Origin: an uncultured Psychrobacillus sp.
GTDB lineage: Bacteria > Bacillota > Bacilli > Bacillales_A > Planococcaceae
Assembly: GCA_934234185.1 (NCBI GenBank)
Contig: CAKQHO010000003.1
Location: 1 to 64,000, forward strand
Direction of reading: 5' to 3'
DNA length: 64,000 nt
Part shown: positions 51,744-61,332 of the stretch, piece after piece
Layout: each line of letters starts with the position of its first letter
Numbering within the stretch: the first letter of the stretch is position 1
Notes under the pieces: model-generated
The model's input: the letters and a program-made list of their open reading frames with translations, nothing else
Databases searched by the model: none
Told to the model about the DNA's origin: nothing
Made by a program: the position numbers and the translations under genes

Positions 51744-51782
51744 AAAGATGCTCACTCATCGCGTACGATTAATGGCATCTTT
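51744..51782 (-). terminator. intrinsic terminator of the DksA-like gene
   Basis: Arms AAAGATGC and GCATCTTT with a 23-base loop and six T on the minus strand. Confidence 0.7.
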
Positions 51783-51787
51783 AATAT

Positions 51788-52270
51788 TTACCCCTTGTCT
51801 TGAGGTGTGTCAGAGGAGCCGAATGCTTCTACATCCTCAAAGCTATTATCGAAATCTCTTCTTTCATCGTTCTCTCTGTCTACAGGATGCTCTGTAGACG
51901 AATTTAGGACCTCTTCTTCTACTGGCCTCACATCATTCACTTCCTGCTCCGCATGCTCTACACAGGTCAGTGCTGTTGGCACAGCCTCCAATCGTTCGAT
52001 AGGAATGGTAGTATGGCAAACTCGACAAGTTCCATAAGTGCCAGCTTCTATTGCATCGAGGGCCTCTTGAACTTCTTCCTTTTCATTATCAAAATGTCTA
52101 ATAAGAGCCAATCTTGTATGTTGGTCTGTCAAGTCAGTTGCCGTATCAGCAGGGTGATTATCATAATTAGACAGCTCAGTCGTTTCAAATATTGCTTCCG
52201 CTTCTTTACTCTTCTCTATTTCATCCAAACGATTAAGTAGGATTTCTTTGATTTTTTCATATTTAGCCAT
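51788..52270 (-). CDS. DksA/TraR-type zinc-finger protein (YteA/YocK-like)
   Basis: A 160-residue regulator-like protein with an N-terminal coiled-coil region. The middle holds TELSNYDNHPADTATDL, which is typical of the YteA/YocK group, and the zinc finger region is GTYGTCRVCHTTIPIERLEAVP, closing with LTCVEHA. The usual last Cys is thus a His. The acidic C-terminal tail (from residue 105) is not conserved. YteA-type proteins are linked to sporulation; YocK relatives to general stress. It is monocistronic. Confidence 0.82.
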   Translation of the reverse strand: MAKYEKIKEILLNRLDEIEKSKEAEAIFETTELSNYDNHPADTATDLTDQHTRLALIRHFDNEKEEVQEALDAIEAGTYGTCRVCHTTIPIERLEAVPTALTCVEHAEQEVNDVRPVEEEVLNSSTEHPVDRENDERRDFDNSFEDVEAFGSSDTPQDKG

Positions 52271-52389
52271 ATCAATTCCTCCTTGAGTTAATATTAGGAA
52301 TACCCATAAATAATAAAAATAAAACTACACGTTTTCCATACATGAATTTTGGATAATAAGATAACATAAGAAAAAGGAGTGATTGAAAT

Positions 52390-53016
52390 TTGGGAATCCA
52401 CCAATTTTTTAGAAGCCTTAATGATTTAGAAAGAATTATACGAGCTCCAGGACGCTTTAAATATGAGGAGCATAATGTTGCTGCACACTCCTGGAAGGTT
52501 TCACAATATGCTATGTTCTTTGCAACAATTGAAGAAGAGAGCGGCGTCAGCATTAACTGGAAATCTTTATATGAAAAAACGATTAATCATGACTTTGCAG
52601 AAATCTTTATAGGTGACATTAAAACCCCGGTTAAACATGCGTCTCCTGAGCTTAAACAGATGCTTGCGCATGTAGAAGAAAAAATGATGGAGAATTTTAT
52701 ATTGTCTGAAATACCATCAGAATATCAATCTGTGTTTTTCGACCGAATGAAGGAAGGTAAAGATGAAACGATTGAAGGACGTTTACTGGAGTTTGCCGAT
52801 AAGCTAGACCAAATTTATGAGGCATTTGCAGAGTTGCAGCGAGGAAATACAGACCCTGAGTTTATCAAAATGTATGAGGTGGCGTTAACGAAAATCTTAC
52901 ATCTCCCCTTAAAGAAAAGCGTCTCTTATTTTAGAGAAGTCATCCTACAAGATCTTATGGCAGAAGAATCCGTAATAGATGTAAAAAGCATTACATTAAA
53001 AGCATTGGTTGAATAA
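52390..53016 (+). CDS. HD-domain phosphohydrolase (YfbR-like)
   Basis: A 208-residue HD-domain protein resembling the 5'-deoxynucleotidase YfbR. Conserved are LERIIRAPGRFKYEEHNVAAHSWKVS (the first metal His), TINHDFAEIFIGDIKTP (the HD pair) and LLEFADKLDQIYEAFAEL. It probably hydrolyses a deoxynucleoside monophosphate. The start is the TTG at 52390, with AAGGAG ten bases upstream. It precedes the GntR-family gene by 88 bases with a possible promoter in between. Confidence 0.8.
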   Translation: MGIHQFFRSLNDLERIIRAPGRFKYEEHNVAAHSWKVSQYAMFFATIEEESGVSINWKSLYEKTINHDFAEIFIGDIKTPVKHASPELKQMLAHVEEKMMENFILSEIPSEYQSVFFDRMKEGKDETIEGRLLEFADKLDQIYEAFAELQRGNTDPEFIKMYEVALTKILHLPLKKSVSYFREVILQDLMAEESVIDVKSITLKALVE

Positions 53017-53104
53017 GGAAATTTTTCAATATTGTTAGCGATATATTGTATAATTTAGTGTATACTATTATTGTATCACGAACGAATATTGAGGAGGGGT
53101 CTTT

Positions 53105-53749
53105 TTGCCTATACCAATTGATCATACAAAGCCAATTCGAAAAACAGCCAAGCTGCATGCCTTCAATCAATTACAGCAATGGATTATAGATGGCACTTTA
53201 CAACCACATGAAAAATTGAATGATATAGAATTAGCACAAGCATTAGGAGTGAGTCGTACTCCTATTAGAGAATCTCTCCAGCTCCTAGAATCACAGGGTT
53301 TTGTATCTATGCAGCCAGGACGTGCGACTCAAGTAACGCCTGTGGAGCCTGAAGATATTTATAACTTATTGCCCCCCCTGGCAGCTTTGCAGGTATTAGC
53401 AGCAGAATTAGCAAGTCCACATATTAATGATTCTATTATTCAGTTGTTAGAAGAGAAAAACCTAGAATTTGCAAATGCTCTTCACGCAAAGGAATTTAAT
53501 AATGCTCTTAAAATAGATGAAGAGTTTCATCAAGTGATTGTTGATACTGCCAATAACCCGTACATATCCTCCATGGTTGAAATGCTACAAGCACATGTGC
53601 GCCGCTTGTATTACTATGAAAAAATTAAACTCAGAGAGCAATCTATCCAGCAGCATGCAGAGCTTATACAATATTTAAAAGATAAGGACTTAAAAAAAGT
53701 AGCTGAAATTATGCGAGCAAATTGGATATATACAATTGAAGAATTCTAA
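53105..53749 (+). CDS. GntR-family transcriptional regulator (FCD-type)
   Basis: A 214-residue regulator with an N-terminal winged helix (LNDIELAQALGVSRTPIRESLQLLESQGFV) and a C-terminal helical FCD ligand domain whose metal-binding residues appear in LKIDEEFHQVI, HVRRLYYYE and QQHAELIQYL. FCD members sense small organic acids. Its target is unknown; the neighbouring genes are not clearly catabolic. The start is the TTG at 53105, five bases after AGGAGGGG. It ends in its own terminator. Confidence 0.88.
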   Translation: MPIPIDHTKPIRKTAKLHAFNQLQQWIIDGTLQPHEKLNDIELAQALGVSRTPIRESLQLLESQGFVSMQPGRATQVTPVEPEDIYNLLPPLAALQVLAAELASPHINDSIIQLLEEKNLEFANALHAKEFNNALKIDEEFHQVIVDTANNPYISSMVEMLQAHVRRLYYYEKIKLREQSIQQHAELIQYLKDKDLKKVAEIMRANWIYTIEEF

Positions 53750-53764
53750 TATAAATAGATTTAC

Positions 53765-53808
53765 AAGCTGCTTAGAAACTCAGAGAAATTTGACGTGATT
53801 GGCAGCTT
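53765..53808 (+). terminator. intrinsic terminator of the GntR gene
   Basis: Arms AAGCTGC and GCAGCTT around a long loop, followed by six T on the plus strand. Confidence 0.65.
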
Positions 53809-53857
53809 TTTTATTTTAGATTCAAGCAAACAACAGACTCCGATTAACATAAAAAGA

Positions 53858-53894
53858 CAAAATGCCTGGAGAATAACTTCTCTCGGGCATTTTG
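53858..53894 (-). terminator. intrinsic terminator of brnQ
   Basis: Nine-base arms CAAAATGCC and GGCATTTTG with an inner GAGA/TCTC pair; TCTTTTT follows on the minus strand. Confidence 0.8.
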
Positions 53895-53930
53895 CCTATT
53901 GTCTAAATTTTATTCTACCTAAACGAATTC

Positions 53931-55286
53931 TTATACAGTCTTCATCTGATTGCCTTTTAGTCTAGCAATTAGTCCAGTAATAATAGTTAGGATTATAAAA
54001 GGGGCAAGCCATCCTAAACCTACACTGTAAAAAGGAAGAACAGTATCATAAACACGAAGAACTGACTCTAACCACCCTGCGTATTCCCTCTCTAGAGAAT
54101 CATAAAGCGCCTTTATTCCATCCACTAACCCTATCAAAAACGTAACAAATATTACTGTCCCATACACTAATCTATCGTGGAAGAACAGAGGTGATAAGAA
54201 GGTTAAAAGAATTAAGACAATTGCTAATGGATATAAAAGCATTAAAACTGGTATTGAATACGTAATTATATTGGATAGTCCAAAGTTCGCAATACCGCAT
54301 GTAAACACACTAAAAATAATTACAAAGGATTTATAGCCTATTTTAGGGAGTAATGTATGGAAATACTCCGCACATGCGGTTGTTAATCCGATACTAGTAG
54401 TTAAACAAGCTAAGATTATTACTATGGTCAATAAAACACTTCCAAACGAATCAAAATAGTACGTTGACGCACTACTAAGCACCGGCCCTCCATTTTCAAA
54501 TAATCCAAACTTCTCTACACTAGTAGCACCCAAATAACCTATTCCCGCATAGATGATTCCTAAGAAAAATACAGCAATAGCTCCTGCTTTGGCTGTAGCA
54601 CTTAAAACTCCTTTAAGAGAGGACACACCCATAGATCGAATAGCATTAATTACAATAATACCGAAAACTAAAGAAGCAAGGGCATCCATTGTATTATATC
54701 CGTCCGTAAAGCCAGTCATAAAAGCATTATCAACATACTTTCCTTGAGGCTCATCGAAATCTCCCATCGGCTTAATAAAAACAAATAATAATAAAATAAA
54801 TAATCCAATAATAATTCCAGGAGATAAAAACTTCCCAACATTGTCTACAATTTTAGAGGGATATAAAGAGAACAGCAGAGTTATTCCAAAGAACAAAATG
54901 GTAAAGACTAACAATCCAACTTGCGCATTATTCTCATTTAAAAAAGGAAGAACACCAATCTCATAGGAAACTGCACCTGTACGAGGTAAAGCAAAAAATG
55001 GTCCAATCGTTAGATATAGAAGAGAAGTAAAAACCACACCAAATGCTGGGTGAACTCTACTCGATAAGTCTTGAAGATTCTTACTTCCAGAGAAGCCCAT
55101 CGCTAAAGTTCCGAGAAATGGTAGTCCTATTCCGGTGATTAAAAAACCTATAATTGCAATCCATAAATTTGTTCCTGCATTTTGCCCAAGACTTGCTGGA
55201 AATATTAAGTTACCTGCGCCAAAAAATAATGCAAATAACATAACCCCGATAACTAGATAACTTGAAAATGGTAGCTTTTGGTTCAT
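53931..55286 (-). CDS. brnQ: branched-chain amino acid:cation symporter BrnQ
   Basis: A 451-residue membrane symporter with twelve helices for isoleucine, leucine and valine. The opening VIGVMLFALFFGAGNLIFPA is the family hallmark, followed by GLPFLGTLAMG and PRTGAVSYEIG. Length matches the LIVCS family. The ATG at 55286 has AGGAGG upstream; the 19 further upstream codons have none. Its promoter lies about 115 bases upstream, giving a long AT-rich leader in which I see no T-box or CodY box. Confidence 0.92.
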   Translation of the reverse strand: MNQKLPFSSYLVIGVMLFALFFGAGNLIFPASLGQNAGTNLWIAIIGFLITGIGLPFLGTLAMGFSGSKNLQDLSSRVHPAFGVVFTSLLYLTIGPFFALPRTGAVSYEIGVLPFLNENNAQVGLLVFTILFFGITLLFSLYPSKIVDNVGKFLSPGIIIGLFILLLFVFIKPMGDFDEPQGKYVDNAFMTGFTDGYNTMDALASLVFGIIVINAIRSMGVSSLKGVLSATAKAGAIAVFFLGIIYAGIGYLGATSVEKFGLFENGGPVLSSASTYYFDSFGSVLLTIVIILACLTTSIGLTTACAEYFHTLLPKIGYKSFVIIFSVFTCGIANFGLSNIITYSIPVLMLLYPLAIVLILLTFLSPLFFHDRLVYGTVIFVTFLIGLVDGIKALYDSLEREYAGWLESVLRVYDTVLPFYSVGLGWLAPFIILTIITGLIARLKGNQMKTV

Positions 55287-55405
55287 ATTTTTGCCTCCTG
55301 TGTTATAAGAAAAGTTACTTCTCCTAATATTTCCTAGTTGCATATTAACTAATCTTTTATTTTCATTTATATTTCATATCTTGTTTTAATTAGATAACAA
55401 AACTG

Positions 55406-55434
55406 ATAATACTATGTATCCATGCAGAATGCAA
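55406..55434 (-). promoter_or_regulatory. brnQ promoter
   Basis: TTGCAT (55429-55434) and TATTAT (55406-55411) with 17-base spacing on the minus strand. The transcript would have a leader of about 110 bases. Confidence 0.5.
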
Positions 55435-55529
55435 TATATTAGTTAAATTTATTGAATATTTATTTTATTTATATATTATTTGAGCGAAATTACTCAACTT
55501 TTATCATTATGTGTAGGATAAATAAAAAA

Positions 55530-55566
55530 ATAGCTGAACTCCCTTTTACACAGGTTTGTCAGCTAT
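55530..55566 (-). terminator. intrinsic terminator of the mrp operon
   Basis: Arms ATAGCTGA and TCAGCTAT with a 21-base loop and seven T on the minus strand, five bases past the mrpG stop codon. Confidence 0.75.
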
Positions 55567-55571
55567 CTTTA

Positions 55572-55931
55572 TTAATCACTTTTCTTTTCAAGAAGTTCTG
55601 TCAATGATTCATCAGAGGAATTTTCAGCTAGTGGAACATTTGATCGGAAAGCGGCTCTAGTTAGTAGGTGTCCAGCTACTGGAGCTGTCAAAAATACAAA
55701 CAAAATTCCTAAAATTAGTCTTACGCTAATATAGCCATCGTGAACCCAAAAGTATATAAAAGCTCCAGCTAGAGATAAGAGCACTGCAACAGTTGCACTT
55801 TTGGCACCAGCATGAGAGCGAGTATAAACATCCGGAAGCCTTATAATCCCTACTGCACTTATTACGCTCATGATTCCCCCTAAAAGGACAATTAATGCAG
55901 CCATCAACTCAAATATCAGATTTACGTTCAA
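55572..55931 (-). CDS. mrpG: Na+/H+ antiporter subunit MrpG
   Basis: A 119-residue membrane protein with three helices, last gene of the operon. The motif GIIRLPDVYTRSHAGAKSAT near residue 30 is diagnostic for MrpG/MnhG. The start is the TTG at 55931, six bases after AAAGGGGAG. The upstream in-frame codons are not supported, and this start agrees with the known family N terminus (NLIFELMAAL). It overlaps the end of mrpF by 23 bases. The acidic C-terminal tail is variable in the family. Confidence 0.93.
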   Translation of the reverse strand: MNVNLIFELMAALIVLLGGIMSVISAVGIIRLPDVYTRSHAGAKSATVAVLLSLAGAFIYFWVHDGYISVRLILGILFVFLTAPVAGHLLTRAAFRSNVPLAENSSDESLTELLEKKSD

Positions 55932-56193
55932 TGATAACTCCCCTTTCAATATACCTTGCAACAGCAATAGTACTAATAAAGGCAAGTATCCCTAAAATTA
56001 GAATGGCCTCCAAAAACGCTTTGGTTTTTAACACAATTGATACGATAGCAATAATAGAAATCAGATTTACCCCAACCATATCTAACGCTACCGCTCTATC
56101 TGGTGCAGTAGGACCTTTAATCATTCGAACAAGAGCTATCGCAATAGATATGGTGAATAATGCAAGTGAAATTAATAGGATTGTTTGTACCAC
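55909..56193 (-). CDS. mrpF: Na+/H+ antiporter subunit MrpF
   Basis: A 94-residue protein with three membrane helices. The conserved motif RMIKGPTAPDRAVALDMVGVN near residue 25 is diagnostic. MrpF is needed for complex assembly and has been linked to cholate efflux in B. subtilis. Its start codon overlaps the mrpE stop by one base, and its end overlaps mrpG. Confidence 0.94.
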   Translation of the reverse strand: MVQTILLISLALFTISIAIALVRMIKGPTAPDRAVALDMVGVNLISIIAIVSIVLKTKAFLEAILILGILAFISTIAVARYIERGVIIERKSDI

Positions 56194-56675
56194 TATCTAG
56201 TCACCTCCATAATTGCCTTTTCAAACTTTTTCAGTGATTTTAAGACGTCTGTCTTAGAAACTTCCATATCCATAGCGTGGATAAAGAACGTATTTCCATC
56301 CTGACTTACCTCCATCACAACAGATCCTGGAGTTAAGGTTAATAATAATGCGAGAGTAGTAATCTCCCAATCACCTTTTAGTTCCGTTGTGTAGGTAAAT
56401 ATTCCAGGCTTAATGCCTAATTTGGGACTTAATATTTGCTTACTGATCAGAATACTTGACGAAGCTAGTTCTCGAATAAAAATGAAAACAAGCTTAATAA
56501 TAGAGAATAACCTTCGAAGATAAAATTGGGTTCCAAAAAATCGATGCATTAAAAAGACAATTCCTATACCAACCAGGAAGCCAGCAAAAAAGGTTGAAAT
56601 GGTTAATTCTTCTTCATCATTTAACAAGGTCCATAAAAAAGCGATAAATAAATTCAGCAAAAATTGTGCTGGCAT
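56193..56675 (-). CDS. mrpE: Na+/H+ antiporter subunit MrpE
   Basis: A 160-residue membrane subunit of the Mrp antiporter with two or three helices at the N terminus, then a soluble domain with LTLTPGSVVMEV and the later FFIHAMDM typical of MrpE. I place the start at the ATG at 56675, behind GAGAGGTGAGG. The ATG at 56693 would add six residues inside the ribosome binding site. The order after mrpD is normal. Confidence 0.93.
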   Translation of the reverse strand: MPAQFLLNLFIAFLWTLLNDEEELTISTFFAGFLVGIGIVFLMHRFFGTQFYLRRLFSIIKLVFIFIRELASSSILISKQILSPKLGIKPGIFTYTTELKGDWEITTLALLLTLTPGSVVMEVSQDGNTFFIHAMDMEVSKTDVLKSLKKFEKAIMEVTR

Positions 56676-56692
56676 CGTCCTCACCTCTCCCA

Positions 56693-58180
56693 TTATTTAT
56701 TGTTACCTAAAATAGCTTCTATATAAATGTTGGGATTCGATAGTGTAACTGCAGCATCCTTTACAAAATCAGCTATTACCTCGGATCCTAAACCAAGAAA
56801 GATTGTCCCCAGGGCAAGAATAAAAATAGGTAAACTCAACCCTACCTTCAGTGGTGTTTCATCCTCTAAACTAATAATAGTTTCTCCAAAAATAGTTTGA
56901 AGGAAAACGCGTAAGAGCGAGTAAAGCACTACTACACTAGACAAAAAAGCTAAAGTTAATAAAACAAATGCCTCCGCCTCTATGGCACCAATCCCCATAA
57001 GCAGTTTTCCAATAAAACCACTTAAAGGAGGGATACCAGCTAAAGAGCATGTCACTATAAAAAACATCCATCCTAGTAAAGGATAGTTTTTAATCAGACC
57101 ACTTATCTCATCTATTTTATATTTTCCGGTTAACGTAATAATTGTACCCGCTAATAAGAACAGTAGGGCCTTAGCAATCATATCGTGGATGACATAATAA
57201 ATAGTCCCTTCAAGGGCAGTTTCAGAACCAATTGCTAAACCAACAAGCATGAAGCCTATCGTAATAACGACATTGTAGCAAACGATTAATCGAATATCTT
57301 TATAGGCGATTGCACCCATGGACCCTAAAATTAACGTTATCCCAGCCATTACTCCAATTAATGTATGAGTAATTCCTTGGTCATGATAGAAAATTAATGT
57401 AAAGGTGCGAACTAAAGCATAGATTCCTACCTTAGTAAGCAGTGCTCCAAATAATGCAGCCACAGCAGTAGGAGCTGCACTATATGAACCAGGAAGCCAG
57501 AAAAACAGGAGTAAACCAGCCTTTATACTAAACACAATTAGAAATAATATGCTTACCACGGTTATTAAGGGATCTTGCCCTGTCTCTGCTACACGCTGGG
57601 AAAGATGAGCCATATTTAAGGTTCCAAGCGTTCCGTACAGATAAGCAAGCGCAACAAGGAAAAACCATGAGGCAACTATATTAATAACTACATATTTAAT
57701 AGATTCTCTTAGTTGTCGCTTCTTCCCACCTAGTGCCAAAAGGACAAATGATGCCAGAAGCATGACTTCAAAGCAAACAAACAGATTAAACATATCACCA
57801 GTTAAAAAGGAGCCATTTACTCCAGCAATTAAGAATAATACCATTGGGTAAAAATACATCCGCTCATGTTCTTCTCCAATAGAAGAAAATGCATAGATAA
57901 GGCATATAGCAGTCACAAAGCTACCGGTAGTGACTAAGAGCATAGCAAAGGAATCTGCCACAAAGAGAATTCCAAATGGTGGCTGCCAGTCTCCAAAATC
58001 TAATCGAATGATTCCGTTTGCTTGAATTTGAATTAAAATATATAAACTTATCGCTACAATTCCAAACATCGTAATTACGCTTATTATTCGTTGTGCACGG
58101 ATATATGGTCTAAGAAATACTAACAAAACTCCTACTAGGATAGGAATGATTAAAGGTAAAACAATTAAATTATTCATCAT
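56693..58180 (-). CDS. mrpD: Na+/H+ antiporter subunit MrpD
   Basis: A 495-residue proton-translocating subunit with 14 helices, related to complex I subunit NuoM/N. The proton-antiporter region GDMFNLFVCFEVMLLASFVLLALGG (about residue 125) holds the conserved Glu, and LLFFWLPGSYSAAPTAVAALF the later Lys/His region. It overlaps mrpC by eleven bases. It works with MrpA to exchange protons for sodium. Confidence 0.95.
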   Translation of the reverse strand: MMNNLIVLPLIIPILVGVLLVFLRPYIRAQRIISVITMFGIVAISLYILIQIQANGIIRLDFGDWQPPFGILFVADSFAMLLVTTGSFVTAICLIYAFSSIGEEHERMYFYPMVLFLIAGVNGSFLTGDMFNLFVCFEVMLLASFVLLALGGKKRQLRESIKYVVINIVASWFFLVALAYLYGTLGTLNMAHLSQRVAETGQDPLITVVSILFLIVFSIKAGLLLFFWLPGSYSAAPTAVAALFGALLTKVGIYALVRTFTLIFYHDQGITHTLIGVMAGITLILGSMGAIAYKDIRLIVCYNVVITIGFMLVGLAIGSETALEGTIYYVIHDMIAKALLFLLAGTIITLTGKYKIDEISGLIKNYPLLGWMFFIVTCSLAGIPPLSGFIGKLLMGIGAIEAEAFVLLTLAFLSSVVVLYSLLRVFLQTIFGETIISLEDETPLKVGLSLPIFILALGTIFLGLGSEVIADFVKDAAVTLSNPNIYIEAILGNNK

Positions 58181-58508
58181 TCTTTCCTCTCAATGCTTTA
58201 AGATCATCCGTCCTATTTTCTTTATAGGAACGATAGGCAAGCACTAATATAAAAGCAGTCACCGCAAAGCTGATAACAATCGCAGTTAAAATTAGTGCTT
58301 GAGGTAATGCATCGGTATAGGGACCACTGGAATCTATTAATAATGGAACGTTCCCCTCTTTAAGACCGCCCATTGTAAGAATTAGCAAATGTACCGCATG
58401 GGATAAAACAGCAGTCCCTAAAATAACGCGTATTATATTACGTGAGAGGATTAGATAGGTAGCTACAGAGACTAAAATTCCAATCAAAATTACTATGATA
58501 GTTTCCAT
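58170..58508 (-). CDS. mrpC: Na+/H+ antiporter subunit MrpC
   Basis: A 112-residue subunit with three helices, homologous to NuoK. The region YLILSRNIIRVILGTAVLSHAVHLLIL and the later DALPQALILTAIVISFAVTAF, with the conserved PQALILTAIVI, are typical. It lies three bases after mrpB and overlaps mrpD. Confidence 0.95.
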   Translation of the reverse strand: METIIVILIGILVSVATYLILSRNIIRVILGTAVLSHAVHLLILTMGGLKEGNVPLLIDSSGPYTDALPQALILTAIVISFAVTAFILVLAYRSYKENRTDDLKALRGKNDE

Positions 58509-58511
58509 GAT

Positions 58512-58934
58512 CTATTCATCCTCACTTATACTTAAAATAATCGTTACTACCACTCCAATTACCGCCAAGGCTACTCCTGCTTCAAAAATGGTAACTGTAG
58601 TCAGTTCTGTCTTCCCTAAGATTGGAAGATCGAAATAAGCAAATGTCTGAGACATAAAAGGCACACCAAAAATAATAGAACCAAATCCCGTTCCAGTAGC
58701 CAATAATACGCCAAGCGCTGCAACAAGCTTATAATCTAGTGGCAAACTTTTTTGAACGTTTTCTATCCCATTTGATAAATATAACAGCACAAAAGCGGAA
58801 GCTAATACTAGTCCGCCTATAAATCCACCCCCAGGACTATTATGTCCTGAAAGAAATAAATAAACGCCAAACGTAAATATGATAAAAACTACGATCTTGG
58901 TTACTGTTCGAAGGATTACATCGTTAATTCTCAA
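58512..58934 (-). CDS. mrpB: Na+/H+ antiporter subunit MrpB
   Basis: A 140-residue subunit with four helices. The conserved GHNSPGGGFIGGLVLASAFVL near residue 29 and the C-terminal EAGVALAVIGVVVTI are diagnostic for MrpB/MnhB. It starts inside the end of mrpA (11-base overlap), so it is translationally coupled. Confidence 0.95.
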   Translation of the reverse strand: MRINDVILRTVTKIVVFIIFTFGVYLFLSGHNSPGGGFIGGLVLASAFVLLYLSNGIENVQKSLPLDYKLVAALGVLLATGTGFGSIIFGVPFMSQTFAYFDLPILGKTELTTVTIFEAGVALAVIGVVVTIILSISEDE

Positions 58935-61332
58935 TGTCTGTATCCTCCTTTTTTACTTTTAGCTTTATCATAGAATAGACTCCTAAACCAGCTATAAATA
59001 AAACAACAACCTCTAACATGGTATCGAAGCCACGAAAATCACCTAGAATTGCATTAACAATGTTGTTTCCCCCAGCTAAATTATAGGAATCCTCGAAATA
59101 TGACGATATCGTTGGGAATTTCTCATAATTTAATACTGCTAATCCCATTAAAGCTACTACCATGCCTGTTGCAATAGAAATAATTGCATTAGACCACTTC
59201 ATTTTTTTGGATATTTTCTCAGGTTTCCAATCAGGGAGATGTGAGAACGCAAGTAAAAATAGAGCGGTGGTTACCGATTCAACCACTAGCTGAGTCAACG
59301 CTAAGTCTGGTGCTCTAAACACTACAAAGAATATAGCGATAGAATATCCAAGGACTCCATTTAAAAGCGTGGCTGTTATTCTTGATTTTGCAAATAACAT
59401 AGCAACTCCAGCCGAGGACATGACTAATGCTAAGATTATCTCGAACAACCTAAAGGGAGCCTGGGTGGTTGGGTTAAAAGTAAATGCTTCTAGGATAAAT
59501 AAAAATCCTCCTACAGTAAGGACAAAAAATCCAAAGACATATACTAAATAGTCTCTGAGTAATCCAGTCATATAATATCTCGTAACTGTACTAGATACTT
59601 CCTCTGACCAAGAGAGAAATCGATTGTAAAATGCATTAAACGAGTAATTTGGAGAGAACAATCCATAAATTGGTCTCCAAAGCTTTAATATTCTAAATAG
59701 AAGGAAGCCTAATGCAATGACACCTACTGTCATCCAAAACTCCGGTTTAAATCCATGCCAAGCATAAATATTGGGTGTCAGATTTGCCGGGTCACCAAAG
59801 GTTGGATACACACTAGCCATAGCGGGCTTTAATATATATTGTCCTAAGAGATTCGGAAAAAAGAATATACCTACTACTAAAGCAGCCAAAATAATAGGGG
59901 AAATAAGCATCCCTATTGGTGCCTCGTGTATAGGCTTATCTAATTTTTCAGGCTGAGCCTTTCCTAGGAAAGTTTTGTAAATAAAAATCATACAGTAAAT
60001 GAATGTAAGCACACTGCCCACCCAAGCAATAATGGGAAAAATAATCCCAAAGCTTTGGAGGGAGAACACATCCGCTTCCATAATATGCACAGTAGCAGCA
60101 AAAAACATTTCTTTACTTAAAAACCCATTAAATGGTGGTAAGCCAGCCATCGAAAGACTTCCAATGGAAGCCACGGTAAATGTGATGGGCATAAATGTCA
60201 TTAGGCCACCCAGCCTTCTAATGTCGCGCGTACCAAGTTCATGATCTAATATACCAACGACCATAAACAAAGCTCCCTTGAAGGTAGAATGGTTAATGAG
60301 ATGGAACAAGGCAGCAAAAGTAGCTTGAGTAAAGATAACTGTATCTTCAGAATAGCCATATTGAAGAGCTACAGACCCCAGCCCAAGCAAACTCATAATT
60401 AATCCAAGCTGACTAATAGTTGAAAATGCTAGCAGTGCTTTCAGATCGGTTTGCTTCACTGCATTGAAGGAGCCCCAAAACAAGGTAACCATTCCCACTA
60501 AACTAACCGTCCAAAACCACACTTCCTCGACACCAAAAATCGGAGTCATACGCGCCACAAGATAAATCCCTGCCTTTACCATAGTAGCAGAGTGTAAGTA
60601 GGCACTTACAGGAGTAGGTGCCTCCATTGCATCCGGAAGCCAAATATGAAAAGGAAACTGAGCAGATTTAGTAAAAGCCCCTAGCAATATCAATACCATA
60701 GCAGGTAGAAACAAGGAATTTTCCGTCAGACTTAATCCTACTGAAAGAATTTCTCTTATACTAAATGTTCCGGTCATGATATATAGCATAATAAATCCTA
60801 TTAGCATGGCAATCCCACCGCTGACTGTAATCAGCATCGCTTTTTTAGCTCCCTGTCTAGAAGCATTCCGATGACTCCAAAAAGCAATTAATAAGAAGGA
60901 AGACACGCTTGTTAATTCCCAAAAGACATAGAGAACCATTAAATTATCAGAAAACACAACTCCTAGCATTGCGCCCATGAACAAGAGTAAATAACAATAA
61001 AACTGTTGCAATGCCTCTTTAGTAGAAAGATAGAAAATAGAGTATAAAATAACCAATGCACCTACACCAGTTATAAGTAGTCCTAGTATGATACTTAGAC
61101 CATCTAAATAAGACGTAAAGTTAATATTAAACGTGGGAATCCAGTTATACGTGTGGGTAAATGTTTTGCCTTTTGCAACTGAGGGAATAAAGCTTGAAAA
61201 ATATAAAAATAAACTAGCTGGTACCAACAATACTAACCAGCCTATATGTACGTTTTTTAATATTCTATAGATAAACGGCACCAAAGCCGCTATAATAAAT
61301 GGAAATAAAATAGCAAAATTAACAGAAAACAC
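58924..61332 (-). CDS. mrpA: Na+/H+ antiporter subunit MrpA
   Basis: The largest subunit, 802 residues with about 21 helices, homologous to NuoL at its N terminus and to NuoJ at its C terminus. The proton-path region VLYVFWELTSVSSFLLIAFW contains the key Glu near residue 140, and FHIWLPDAMEAPTPVSAYLHSATMVKAG is the quinone-oxidoreductase signature. Length equals B. subtilis MrpA (801). The start is the GTG at 61332, seven bases after AGGAGG. As first gene of mrpABCDEFG it gives sodium efflux, alkali tolerance and pH homeostasis. Confidence 0.96.
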   Translation of the reverse strand: MFSVNFAILFPFIIAALVPFIYRILKNVHIGWLVLLVPASLFLYFSSFIPSVAKGKTFTHTYNWIPTFNINFTSYLDGLSIILGLLITGVGALVILYSIFYLSTKEALQQFYCYLLLFMGAMLGVVFSDNLMVLYVFWELTSVSSFLLIAFWSHRNASRQGAKKAMLITVSGGIAMLIGFIMLYIMTGTFSIREILSVGLSLTENSLFLPAMVLILLGAFTKSAQFPFHIWLPDAMEAPTPVSAYLHSATMVKAGIYLVARMTPIFGVEEVWFWTVSLVGMVTLFWGSFNAVKQTDLKALLAFSTISQLGLIMSLLGLGSVALQYGYSEDTVIFTQATFAALFHLINHSTFKGALFMVVGILDHELGTRDIRRLGGLMTFMPITFTVASIGSLSMAGLPPFNGFLSKEMFFAATVHIMEADVFSLQSFGIIFPIIAWVGSVLTFIYCMIFIYKTFLGKAQPEKLDKPIHEAPIGMLISPIILAALVVGIFFFPNLLGQYILKPAMASVYPTFGDPANLTPNIYAWHGFKPEFWMTVGVIALGFLLFRILKLWRPIYGLFSPNYSFNAFYNRFLSWSEEVSSTVTRYYMTGLLRDYLVYVFGFFVLTVGGFLFILEAFTFNPTTQAPFRLFEIILALVMSSAGVAMLFAKSRITATLLNGVLGYSIAIFFVVFRAPDLALTQLVVESVTTALFLLAFSHLPDWKPEKISKKMKWSNAIISIATGMVVALMGLAVLNYEKFPTISSYFEDSYNLAGGNNIVNAILGDFRGFDTMLEVVVLFIAGLGVYSMIKLKVKKEDTDIEN

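Noticed and set aside
52272..52553. 93-residue minus-strand frame antisense to the YfbR-like gene
   Set aside because: It is the complement of a clearly coding frame and lacks a ribosome binding site.
55344..55571. Possible T-box or CodY site upstream of brnQ
   Set aside because: The region is AT-rich, but no T-box core or AATTTTC-GAAAATT-type CodY motif could be found.
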